Below are positions 44,040-51,660 of a stretch of 64,000 nucleotides of DNA, in pieces. The stretch's first letter is position 1. Every line of letters starts with the position of its first letter. The position numbers were made by a program, and so were the translations under genes. Under the pieces are notes generated by a model that was not told the origin of the DNA, searched no databases, and was given only the letters and a program-made list of their open reading frames with translations. Origin of the DNA: Pectobacterium brasiliense (lineage in GTDB: Bacteria; Pseudomonadota; Gammaproteobacteria; Enterobacterales; Enterobacteriaceae); NCBI RefSeq assembly GCF_016950255.1, contig NZ_JACGFN010000001.1, forward strand, positions 1,302,001 through 1,366,000, given 5' to 3'.

Positions 44040-45833
44040 ATGGGACACCCTTCCGTCTACCCGACCGGCACAACGATTTACAACCCGGAAAAAGCCTGGG
44101 GCGGCTACACCGTCTTTCAGGCACTGGAACGTGGCGCGGTACTGGTGGATATGAACGGCACCGAACTGCGCCTGTGGGAAGGCCTGCACGGCTTCCCCAA
44201 TAAAATCCTGCCCGGCGGTTATATCCTCGGACACAGCGGTGAACGCGATTCGCGCTACGGCATGCAGGACATGGTCGATCTGATTCAGATCGACTGGGAC
44301 GGCAACGTCGTGTGGAAATTCAACGGCTATGAGCACATTACCGATCCCGATCTTCCGCCTGAATGGATGGCGCGCGTCCATCATGACTACCAGCGCAGCG
44401 GCAATCCGGTCGGCTATTATGCACCGGGACAAGAGCCGCAGTCGATTGGCGGCAACACGCTACTGCTGGCGCATACCAACCTACACAATGAACGCATTAG
44501 CGACAAACTGCTGCTCGACGACACCATCATCGAAGTGGACTGGGAGGGCAACATCTTGTGGGAATGGCGTTGCAGCGACCATTTCGACGAGCTGGGCTTT
44601 GACGACGATGCGAAAACCGCACTGTACAACAATCCTAACCTGCGCAAAAGCGGCGGCGGCATGGGCGACTGGATGCACATCAACTCCATGTCGGCACTCG
44701 GCCCCAATCCGTGGTTCGATCAGGGCGATACCCGTTTTCACCCGGATAACATCATCTGGGACGCCCGCGAATCCAACATAATCGCCATCATCGACAAGCA
44801 AAGCGGCAATATCGTCTGGCAGCTTGGCCCCAACTACAACACACCTGAACTCAAACACATCGGCTGGATTATCGGCCAGCATCACGCGCATATGATCCCC
44901 GCAGGCTTGCCGGGCGCGGGCAATATTCTGGTGTTTGATAACGGTGGCTGGGCAGGCTACGGCGCGCCCAATCCGGCATCAGCCGACGGTGTGAAAAACG
45001 CCTGGCGTGACTATTCCCGCGTGCTGGAAATCAACCCGATAACGCTGGATATTGTCTGGCGCTATTCGCCGTACGAAGCGGGCATCCCCCATCCAACCGA
45101 CGCCTTCCGTTTTTACAGCCCGTACATCAGTAATATCCAGCGCCTGCCAAACGGCAATACGCTGATTAACGAAGGCGCCAACGGCAGACTCTTTGAAGTC
45201 ACCGTCGATCACGAGATTGTCTGGGAGTTTATTTCCCCCTACTGGGGCAAAACGGTGAACACCAACATGCTGTATCGCGCCTACCGCGTGCCCTACGAGT
45301 GGGTACCACAGCTGTCGCGTCCACAGGAAACGCCGGTGATCGCCCCCGACAACACTCAGCTACGTCAACCGGGAGCCGCCGCCCCCGGCTTCGCCAGCGT
45401 CATTCGTATTGAGGGCACGCGCCCCTACAAAAAGAGCGGCGATGCCCTGTGCGTCGCGACTGACAGCGAAGACCTCAAGCGCAGCCCGAAACTCTTTGCC
45501 GTCAACCGTGAGCGTTTTGCTCCACTGACCGCCGACGACTGGCCTGAACTGGCAGCCCAACAAGGTCCACAGTTGCTGCTGGTCGGCGCAGAGCGCTGTG
45601 TCCACTGCAAGAGCCTCTACCGCCAGTTAGAAGCGATTCTGGATAACGAGGAATACCGCAACTTGCCGAGCCATTATCTGGATGCCGATCATCACATTGC
45701 CCTCGCGGAGCAATTGGCGGTCAGGACGCTACCGACCCTGCTATGGCTCGTCAGTGGTGAAGAACAGGCTCGCCTGAGCGGTGCACAGCAGCCCGAACGC
45801 CTGCGCCAGTGGCTCACCGAGCAACAGATTTAA
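44040..45833 (+). CDS. Arylsulfotransferase-like protein fused to a thioredoxin-like domain
   Basis: 597 residues, no signal peptide, so cytoplasmic. Residues ~1-450 are a beta-propeller of the arylsulfotransferase type with repeated W-D-G-N blades (DWDGNVVWKFNG, DWEGNILWEWR) and active-site-like His213-x-Asn215 (DWMHINSM) and His281/282/284 (GQHHAHMIP) before VFDNGG. These enzymes move sulfate from one phenol to another without PAPS. Residues ~485-597 resemble a thioredoxin fold with a CVHC pair (Cys520, Cys523) and a cis-proline motif (VRTLPTLLWL). I know of no described fusion of this kind. It follows the ABC ATPase by 16 bases, so it likely acts on an imported sulfur compound. Confidence 0.8.
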   Translation: MGHPSVYPTGTTIYNPEKAWGGYTVFQALERGAVLVDMNGTELRLWEGLHGFPNKILPGGYILGHSGERDSRYGMQDMVDLIQIDWDGNVVWKFNGYEHITDPDLPPEWMARVHHDYQRSGNPVGYYAPGQEPQSIGGNTLLLAHTNLHNERISDKLLLDDTIIEVDWEGNILWEWRCSDHFDELGFDDDAKTALYNNPNLRKSGGGMGDWMHINSMSALGPNPWFDQGDTRFHPDNIIWDARESNIIAIIDKQSGNIVWQLGPNYNTPELKHIGWIIGQHHAHMIPAGLPGAGNILVFDNGGWAGYGAPNPASADGVKNAWRDYSRVLEINPITLDIVWRYSPYEAGIPHPTDAFRFYSPYISNIQRLPNGNTLINEGANGRLFEVTVDHEIVWEFISPYWGKTVNTNMLYRAYRVPYEWVPQLSRPQETPVIAPDNTQLRQPGAAAPGFASVIRIEGTRPYKKSGDALCVATDSEDLKRSPKLFAVNRERFAPLTADDWPELAAQQGPQLLLVGAERCVHCKSLYRQLEAILDNEEYRNLPSHYLDADHHIALAEQLAVRTLPTLLWLVSGEEQARLSGAQQPERLRQWLTEQQI

Positions 45834-45847
45834 CTCTCACACCTTGA

Positions 45848-45876
45848 ACGCGATCTCGCTCCCAGTGAGATCGCGT
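45848..45876 (+). terminator. Hairpin behind the sulfotransferase-like gene
   Basis: Perfect 10-bp stem ACGCGATCTC / GAGATCGCGT with a 9-base loop, 14 bases after the stop codon. It is followed by CGTTACTTTCATTT, which is not a clean T-run, so its strength as a terminator is uncertain. Confidence 0.45.
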
Positions 45877-46007
45877 CGTTACTTTCATTTCTCACTTTTC
45901 TTGTGTACATCCTTCCATATCGACGCAGTCTTCCTCCGCACTTCTTCCCTGCCCGTATCCGCCTCTTTTACCATTGCCTACAGATTATTCAGGGACGGAA
46001 AAACAGC

Positions 46008-46904
46008 ATGGCCGCGCATGATGCGATTTTTAAACAGTTTCTCAGCGATCCCGCTGTCGCAAAGGATTTCTTCGCCATTCATCTGCCAGAAGAAATCAGG
46101 AATATCTGCGATTTCAGCTCGCTACAACTGCAATCGGCCTCTTTTGTAGACGAGGAACTACGCGCAAGAATATCGGATATGCTGTATTCAATTCAGACCA
46201 CCGCAGGGCAAGGCTATATCTATTGTGTGATTGAGCATCAGAGTCGCCCAGAAAAACTGATGCCATTTCGCCTGCTGCGCTACGCGCTGGCTGCTATGCA
46301 ACAGCACCTCTCTCAAGGTCACGACACTTTGCCGCTCGTCGTTCCTTTACTGTTTTATCACGGCCAGCGTAGCCCTTATCCCTATACGCTGCGTTGGCTC
46401 GACGGTTTTACCGACGCTATTCAGGCAGAAAAACTCTACAATTCATCCTTTCCTTTGATTGACCTAACGGTAATCCAAGATGAGGAAATCAAGACGCATC
46501 GCCGCGTAGCGCTACTGGAGTTAGTACAAAAACACATTCGCACGCGAGATATGCTGGAACTGGCGCAGGATATCGGGCTATTATTTGAGCGCTGGCAGGT
46601 GCCACTACCGCAAAAAAGAGCGATTCTGTTTTACATCGCGCGGAGCGGCAATACATCAAGGCCGGCAGAGTTTATTGAGACGGTTGCGCAGTCTCTGTCA
46701 ACGGATCGGGAGGCGATCATGACCATCGCACAGCAGCTTGAGAAAATCGGGTTTGAAAAAGGCATCAAACAAGGTATGAAAGCCAGTGCTCGACACATTG
46801 CTCGTCAGCTTCTGCTTAGCGGCATGGAACCTGCTCAGGTCAGCCAGATTACTCAGTTGAGCGCGACGGAACTGGCACAGCTTGTTGACTCATCGAACGA
46901 GTAG
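46008..46904 (+). CDS. Rpn-family recombination-promoting nuclease (transposase_31 type)
   Basis: 298 residues starting AAHDAIFKQFL, the PD-(D/E)XK-type N-terminus of RpnA/YhgA proteins, with the catalytic-type segment IYCVIEHQSRPEKLMPFRLLRYALA and a lysine-rich C-terminal helical region (EKIGFEKGIKQGMKASAR). E. coli Rpn proteins are nucleases that raise RecA-independent recombination; earlier they were annotated as transposases. There are no inverted repeats or target duplications beside it, so it is not an insertion sequence. The start at 46008 fits the family and has GGACGG upstream. Confidence 0.9.
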   Translation: MAAHDAIFKQFLSDPAVAKDFFAIHLPEEIRNICDFSSLQLQSASFVDEELRARISDMLYSIQTTAGQGYIYCVIEHQSRPEKLMPFRLLRYALAAMQQHLSQGHDTLPLVVPLLFYHGQRSPYPYTLRWLDGFTDAIQAEKLYNSSFPLIDLTVIQDEEIKTHRRVALLELVQKHIRTRDMLELAQDIGLLFERWQVPLPQKRAILFYIARSGNTSRPAEFIETVAQSLSTDREAIMTIAQQLEKIGFEKGIKQGMKASARHIARQLLLSGMEPAQVSQITQLSATELAQLVDSSNE

Positions 46905-47059
46905 GCTCTAAAAATACACGCCACGAGATAGTCCGCACTTCCCTGCGATTATTCTCCCCCTCATTTTTTCATCATCGGCGCGGTCGACTATGACGGCGTC
47001 TCTGCGCCAATTTATTCGCGCTGGATCACATTTCCTTTGCATCACTTCGTTGTAATTTG

Positions 47060-47077
47060 TTATGTTATTACATATCG
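47060..47077 (+). promoter_or_regulatory. Zur-like box before the metallophore-type ABC operon
   Basis: The core ATGTTATTACAT (47062-47073) matches 11 of 12 positions of the Zur palindrome ATGTTATAACAT known from enterobacteria. It lies 30 bases upstream of the chosen start (47104). Zinc repression of the following operon is inferred. Confidence 0.55.
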
Positions 47078-47103
47078 ATTTACACTGCCCCTATACGTTA
47101 TCT

Positions 47104-47937
47104 ATGATTAACCGGAACAGACACACAGACGCCATTCTTCAGGTAGAAAACCTGAGCCTGTCCATGGGCGGTGAAACCAAAGTCAGCGATATCAGCTTTA
47201 CGCTGTTCGCGGGTGAACGTGTCTGTTTACTCGGGGCGTCCGGTTCTGGTAAATCCCTCACCGCCAAAGCCGTAATCGGCACACCGCCGTCGGGCTGCCA
47301 GATTCGTGGCAGTATTCGGGTGAATGACGAAGAGGTTGGTCAGTTGAAAGCGCTGGCACGCCCATCGGTTAGCCGCGTTTCTGCCGTGTTCCAGGACTCG
47401 GCAACGGCGCTCAATCCCCTCATGCCGTTGGGAAAACAGCTGTCACTGGCGTTGAAAACCACCTCTTCCGCTGAACTTTCTGCGCTTCTGGCTGCGATGA
47501 AGCTGGATGATATCCCCAACCTACTGCAGCGTTATCCTGCCGAACTGTCCGGCGGTCAGCGTCAGCGCATTTGCATTACCCTTGCATTGCTCGGCAAGAC
47601 GCGCCTACTGGTAGCAGACGAACCCACCACCGCGCTCGATGTCATGACCCAGCAGCAGGTATTGACGGTCTTACAGGAACGTAGCACGCAGCCGGATGCT
47701 CCGGCCCTACTGTTTATTACGCATGATATCGCCGTTGCCGCCCAGCTCTGCCAGCGTGGTCTGGTGATGGAAAACGGCCAGATCGTTGAATCCGGCAGCA
47801 TGCAGCAACTACTGAATGCACCACAGCAGCCCTATACCCGTAGTCTGGTCGCTGCCGCGCGTCGCGCTGACACGCTTTTATCTGACACTCTATTATCCGA
47901 CAGGATGTTACCTGCTGCCGGAGCACTCGCCGGATGA
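47104..47937 (+). CDS. ABC transporter ATPase, DppD/NikD/CntD-like
   Basis: 277 residues with Walker A (GASGSGKS), signature (LSGGQRQR), Walker B (LLVADEPTTALD) and the C-terminal region of the oligopeptide/nickel ATPases (APQQPYTRSL). It is one of two ATPases for the fused permease further downstream. The start at 47104 is chosen because an earlier ATG at 47062 falls within the Zur-like box. The C-terminus contains a small duplication (LLSDTLLSD). Overlaps the next gene by 4 bases. Confidence 0.87.
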   Translation: MINRNRHTDAILQVENLSLSMGGETKVSDISFTLFAGERVCLLGASGSGKSLTAKAVIGTPPSGCQIRGSIRVNDEEVGQLKALARPSVSRVSAVFQDSATALNPLMPLGKQLSLALKTTSSAELSALLAAMKLDDIPNLLQRYPAELSGGQRQRICITLALLGKTRLLVADEPTTALDVMTQQQVLTVLQERSTQPDAPALLFITHDIAVAAQLCQRGLVMENGQIVESGSMQQLLNAPQQPYTRSLVAAARRADTLLSDTLLSDRMLPAAGALAG

Positions 47938-48770
47938 ACCACCACCTGCATGCGGTTCCCTCACCGTTTTTAAGTCTTGAGCACGTTAGCCGCTATCGCC
48001 AGACGCCACGTTTGCCGTGGCAAAAGGCCGATCCCGCCAGTGCGATTTTTCACGACCTGTCGCTAAACCTGCAACAGTACGAACGCGTCGGGCTGGTTGG
48101 TGCGTCCGGCTGTGGTAAATCCACGCTGCTAAAAACCCTGCTCGCGCTTGAAGCGCCGGAGCGTGGCGCGGTGTACTGCGACGGCAACCTGATTACGCCC
48201 GGTTCGGTGCGTTCGCTGCTCTGGTATCGCCGCCGCGTTCAGTACATTCCGCAGGATCCGGCAGGCTCGCTCGCGCCGCGTCAGCGCGTCGCCGATCTCC
48301 TCATAGAGCCATTGAAGCGACTCCGCCCCGATGAAGTCCGCCACGCTAATGGAAATCATTCTGCCCGACTGGGCGATGTCATGGATCAGGTAGGACTGAG
48401 CGTCACGCTTCTGGATAAGGTCGCCGGACAGCTTTCCGGAGGACAGGCACAACGCGTTGCGCTGGCGCGAGCGCTGATCGTTAGACCCGAGTTTTTATTG
48501 GCAGACGAGCCCGTCAGCGGCCTGGACTTGCCGCTGCGCGAACAGATTAAAACCCTGCTTCAACAGATTACCGAACAAAACAAGATGGGCTTGCTGATGG
48601 TCTCGCACGACATTTCCATGCTCGCCGGGCTATGCGACAGAATGCTGGTCATGGACGGCGGACGCATTATTGAAGATCGCCCTACAACCGAGGTGCTGGC
48701 TTCGCCGCAGCAGGCGCACACCGCCCGTCTGTTGCAGGCCGTTCCCGCCCTATCGACGTCGGGCTATTAG
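47934..48770 (+). CDS. ABC transporter ATPase, DppF/NikE/CntF-like
   Basis: 278 residues: Walker A (GASGCGKST), signature (LSGGQAQR), Walker B (FLLADEPVSGLD) and the conserved VQYIPQDPAGSLAPRQRV of this family. It should pair with the preceding ATPase. Starts in an ATGA overlap and is followed by the MFS gene after 83 bases. Confidence 0.88.
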   Translation: MNHHLHAVPSPFLSLEHVSRYRQTPRLPWQKADPASAIFHDLSLNLQQYERVGLVGASGCGKSTLLKTLLALEAPERGAVYCDGNLITPGSVRSLLWYRRRVQYIPQDPAGSLAPRQRVADLLIEPLKRLRPDEVRHANGNHSARLGDVMDQVGLSVTLLDKVAGQLSGGQAQRVALARALIVRPEFLLADEPVSGLDLPLREQIKTLLQQITEQNKMGLLMVSHDISMLAGLCDRMLVMDGGRIIEDRPTTEVLASPQQAHTARLLQAVPALSTSGY

Positions 48771-48853
48771 CTCGCTGAAAACACGCTTTTTACCATAAAA
48801 TATCGCATCAATAACACATTCCCCGTAACGGGCTTTTTATAACGGATCATGAC

Positions 48854-50101
48854 ATGTCAGACCTTACCGCCAACCGCGCCCCACGGCCTTATCCCCCGTT
48901 ACTTCTGGGTAGCCAGCTGGTTTTCAACATTGGCTTTTATGCCGTCGTGCCGTTTCTGGCCATTTTCCTGCGTGACGATATGCTGCTTTCCGGCTGGGCC
49001 ATCGGGCTGGTGATTGGCTTACGAACCTTTTCTCAGCAGGGCATGTTTTTAGTCGGCGGTGCGCTGGCCGATCGCTTTGGTGCGCGCGTGATCATCCTGT
49101 GCGGCTGCGTCGTGCGTATCAGCGGCTATCTCCTGCTGGCCTTAGGCGACTCACTGTGGCCGATCATCCTTGGTGCCTGTCTGACCGGTGTCGGCGGTGC
49201 TCTGTTCTCCCCCGCGATTGAAGCGCTGATGGCACAGGCCGGTACGCAAAGTGAAAAAGAGGGAAAACGCAGCCGCTCCGAGTGGTTCGCCCTGTTTGCC
49301 ATTTGCGGCGAGTTAGGCGCGGTGCTGGGGCCGTTGCTCGGTTCGGTACTGGCGGGATACGGATTCCAGCGCGTGGCGCTAGCCGGTGCGGGCGTGTTTG
49401 TTATCGCACTCATCGTCCTGTTTTTCAGCCTGCCGCCAACGCAGCGTAATCGGGGAGAATTACAGATTGCCCCGTGGTGGGAAACGTTCCGCCAGCGCCG
49501 TTTTGTCGCGTTCATCATTGCCTACAGCGCTTACCTGTTCAGCTACAACCAGCTCTATCTGGCGCTGCCGGTTGAACTGCATCGCTCCGGCAGCAGCGAG
49601 AAAGATCTCGGTCCGCTATTTGTCCTCGCTTCACTGCTGGTGATCGGATTGCAGCTCCCGCTGGCGCGTTTTGCCCGCCGGGTTGGCGCGGCACGCATGC
49701 TGCCACTGGGCTTTGCGCTGCTAGCTGCATCGTTCTTTAGTGTCGCGCTGTTTGCTTCCAGCACGCCACCTGAAGGCTGGCAGCGTCTACTTCCCGCTAT
49801 CTCGTTAATTACGCTGCTGACGCTGGGGCAGATGCTGATCGTTCCCGTCGGGATGGACCTTATCCCGCGCTTTGCCAACAACCAGAATTTGGGGGCGCAC
49901 TACGGCGCGCTGGCGTCGATGGGTGGCATCGCCGTTCTGGTTGGCAACTTTATCCTCGGCAGCCAGCTTGACCGCGCGCTGACGCCGTCACCGCAGGCCG
50001 CCATTCCGTGGGTGCTGCTCGCCGCCGTGCCGTTGTGCAGTTCGCTGGCGATGATGGTCATCTGCCGCCCGTTTAAATCCGCTCCAACCGTGAATGAATA
50101 A
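48854..50101 (+). CDS. MFS transporter in the metallophore-type operon (CntE-like)
   Basis: 415 residues, about 12 membrane helices, with MFS motif A (GGALADRFGARVIIL). Its place between the ATPases and the binding protein recalls the cnt operon of staphylococci, where the MFS protein CntE exports the opine metallophore staphylopine. No nicotianamine-like synthase or opine dehydrogenase genes are visible here, so if it is an exporter the metallophore would be made elsewhere. It could equally export another compound. The stop is 10 bases before the binding-protein start. Confidence 0.82.
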   Translation: MSDLTANRAPRPYPPLLLGSQLVFNIGFYAVVPFLAIFLRDDMLLSGWAIGLVIGLRTFSQQGMFLVGGALADRFGARVIILCGCVVRISGYLLLALGDSLWPIILGACLTGVGGALFSPAIEALMAQAGTQSEKEGKRSRSEWFALFAICGELGAVLGPLLGSVLAGYGFQRVALAGAGVFVIALIVLFFSLPPTQRNRGELQIAPWWETFRQRRFVAFIIAYSAYLFSYNQLYLALPVELHRSGSSEKDLGPLFVLASLLVIGLQLPLARFARRVGAARMLPLGFALLAASFFSVALFASSTPPEGWQRLLPAISLITLLTLGQMLIVPVGMDLIPRFANNQNLGAHYGALASMGGIAVLVGNFILGSQLDRALTPSPQAAIPWVLLAAVPLCSSLAMMVICRPFKSAPTVNE

Positions 50102-50111
50102 GGACAGATTG

Positions 50112-51623
50112 ATGAATATGCGTAATCGCCTGTGGCCCGTTTCTGGCTTGCTGTCAGCCACGCTGCTGCTTTCTGGTTGCTTCAACGAGCCGGAGGAAAA
50201 CCATTCCTCGCATCATGACGGTCGAATCAAACTGGCGATGCTTCAGCCGCCGCGCTCCGGCCTGACACCGCTGAGCGATGATGCCTTTAAGCTGTCGCGT
50301 TGGAGCACCGCAGAAACGCTGGTGGTACTCGATAAACTCGGCGAAGCCCAGCCTGCGCTGGCGACAAAATGGCAGCAGATCGATGATAAATCCTGGCGTT
50401 TTGAACTACGCCCGAACGTCCATTTTCACGATAACACCGCCTTAAACGCTGCCACGGTAGTGAATGCGCTCACCGTGGCCTCCACCGCCGCCCCCAAACC
50501 GCGCATTCTGGACGGCGTGCAGTTAACGGTAAAAGCCGATGGCGATAACGCCGTCGTTGTCTCCACGGCTAAACCGGATCCGCTGCTGCCGCAGCGTTTA
50601 TCCAGCCCGCAGTTGGCGATTCTCTCCAGCGCGGCATATGGTAAAAATGGCGTCGTCAATCCGATCAACACCGGAAGCGGCCCGTTCGTTCTGCGTACCG
50701 TCACCGGCACCAGCAGCGCGGTATTGGATCGATTCGACGGTTACTGGGGTGAGAAAGCACAGGCCAGCGGTATCGACGTGAGCTTTGTCTCCGACGGCGC
50801 AGCACGTGCTGCTGCATTACGTACCGGCACGGCGGACATTGTCGAAGCCATTCCCGTTTCACAGGCACCGCTGCTGGAGCAATCGCTGGTGCATGAAGTG
50901 CCAATGCCGCGCACCAATACGCTGTATCTGAATACACGTCATGGCGTGATGCAAGATCCTGCGATGCGTGCCGCCGTGCGCGATGCAATCAATCGCCAGC
51001 AGCTGGTAGACAACGTGTATGAGAAACGCGCCGATATCGCGCAGGGTCTGTTAGGCCCTGCACTGCCGTGGGCGGCAGGACTGCGTCAACCTGTAGTGAA
51101 CCCAGTCAAAGCCGGTACGCCTGCGGGTGCCACCATTACGCTGGCAACCTTCAGCGATCGCGCTGAGCTACCTGAAGTGGCAGTCTATCTGGCACAGCAG
51201 CTCACTGCCGCTGGGTTTACGGTAAAACAGGTGGTGCGTGAATATGCACAGATCGAATCCGACGCGCTGGCAGGCAAGTTTGACGCCTTTATCTTATCGC
51301 GCGCGACGGTGCTGGATTCCGGCGATCCAGTTGCCTATCTATATAGCGACTTTGCCTGCGAAGGATCATTCAATATCGCTCAACTGTGCCGCCCGGAGAT
51401 CGATCAGGCGCTGCAAAAAGCAGCGGCGATTCCTGCTGGCGAAGCTCGCCGTCAGGCCATCATGCAGGCAGAAAACCTGATCCTTGCCAGCGATGCCGCG
51501 ATCCCAATGCTGCATGAGCGTGTGATTCAAGGTGAAAGTGCACAGGTAAAAGACGCACTGCGCGACCCGCGTGAACGCACGCTGATTAACGCCGCTACGC
51601 ATATTGTTACCAGCGCCAAGTAA
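50112..51623 (+). CDS. ABC transporter substrate-binding lipoprotein, NikA/CntA-like
   Basis: 503 residues. A lipoprotein signal peptide with lipobox LLLSGC (Cys near residue 21) is followed by a histidine-containing stretch (NHSSHHDG) and the family-5 binding-protein fold (PALATKWQQIDDKSWRFELRPNVHFHDNTAL; GSGPFVLRTV). This family binds peptides, nickel or opine-metal complexes. The histidines close to the anchor could touch metal, but that is only a suggestion. Start 50112 has AAGGA upstream; an ATG at 50094 overlaps the MFS stop. Confidence 0.88.
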   Translation: MNMRNRLWPVSGLLSATLLLSGCFNEPEENHSSHHDGRIKLAMLQPPRSGLTPLSDDAFKLSRWSTAETLVVLDKLGEAQPALATKWQQIDDKSWRFELRPNVHFHDNTALNAATVVNALTVASTAAPKPRILDGVQLTVKADGDNAVVVSTAKPDPLLPQRLSSPQLAILSSAAYGKNGVVNPINTGSGPFVLRTVTGTSSAVLDRFDGYWGEKAQASGIDVSFVSDGAARAAALRTGTADIVEAIPVSQAPLLEQSLVHEVPMPRTNTLYLNTRHGVMQDPAMRAAVRDAINRQQLVDNVYEKRADIAQGLLGPALPWAAGLRQPVVNPVKAGTPAGATITLATFSDRAELPEVAVYLAQQLTAAGFTVKQVVREYAQIESDALAGKFDAFILSRATVLDSGDPVAYLYSDFACEGSFNIAQLCRPEIDQALQKAAAIPAGEARRQAIMQAENLILASDAAIPMLHERVIQGESAQVKDALRDPRERTLINAATHIVTSAK

Positions 51624-51660
51624 CGGATAGCGCACCCGCAACCAGAAAGATGACGAGTTT

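Noticed and set aside
45903..46007. N-terminal extension of the Rpn nuclease from an earlier ATG
   Set aside because: The extra 35 residues do not fit the family start AAHDAIFKQFL, and the ATG at 46008 has a ribosome site.
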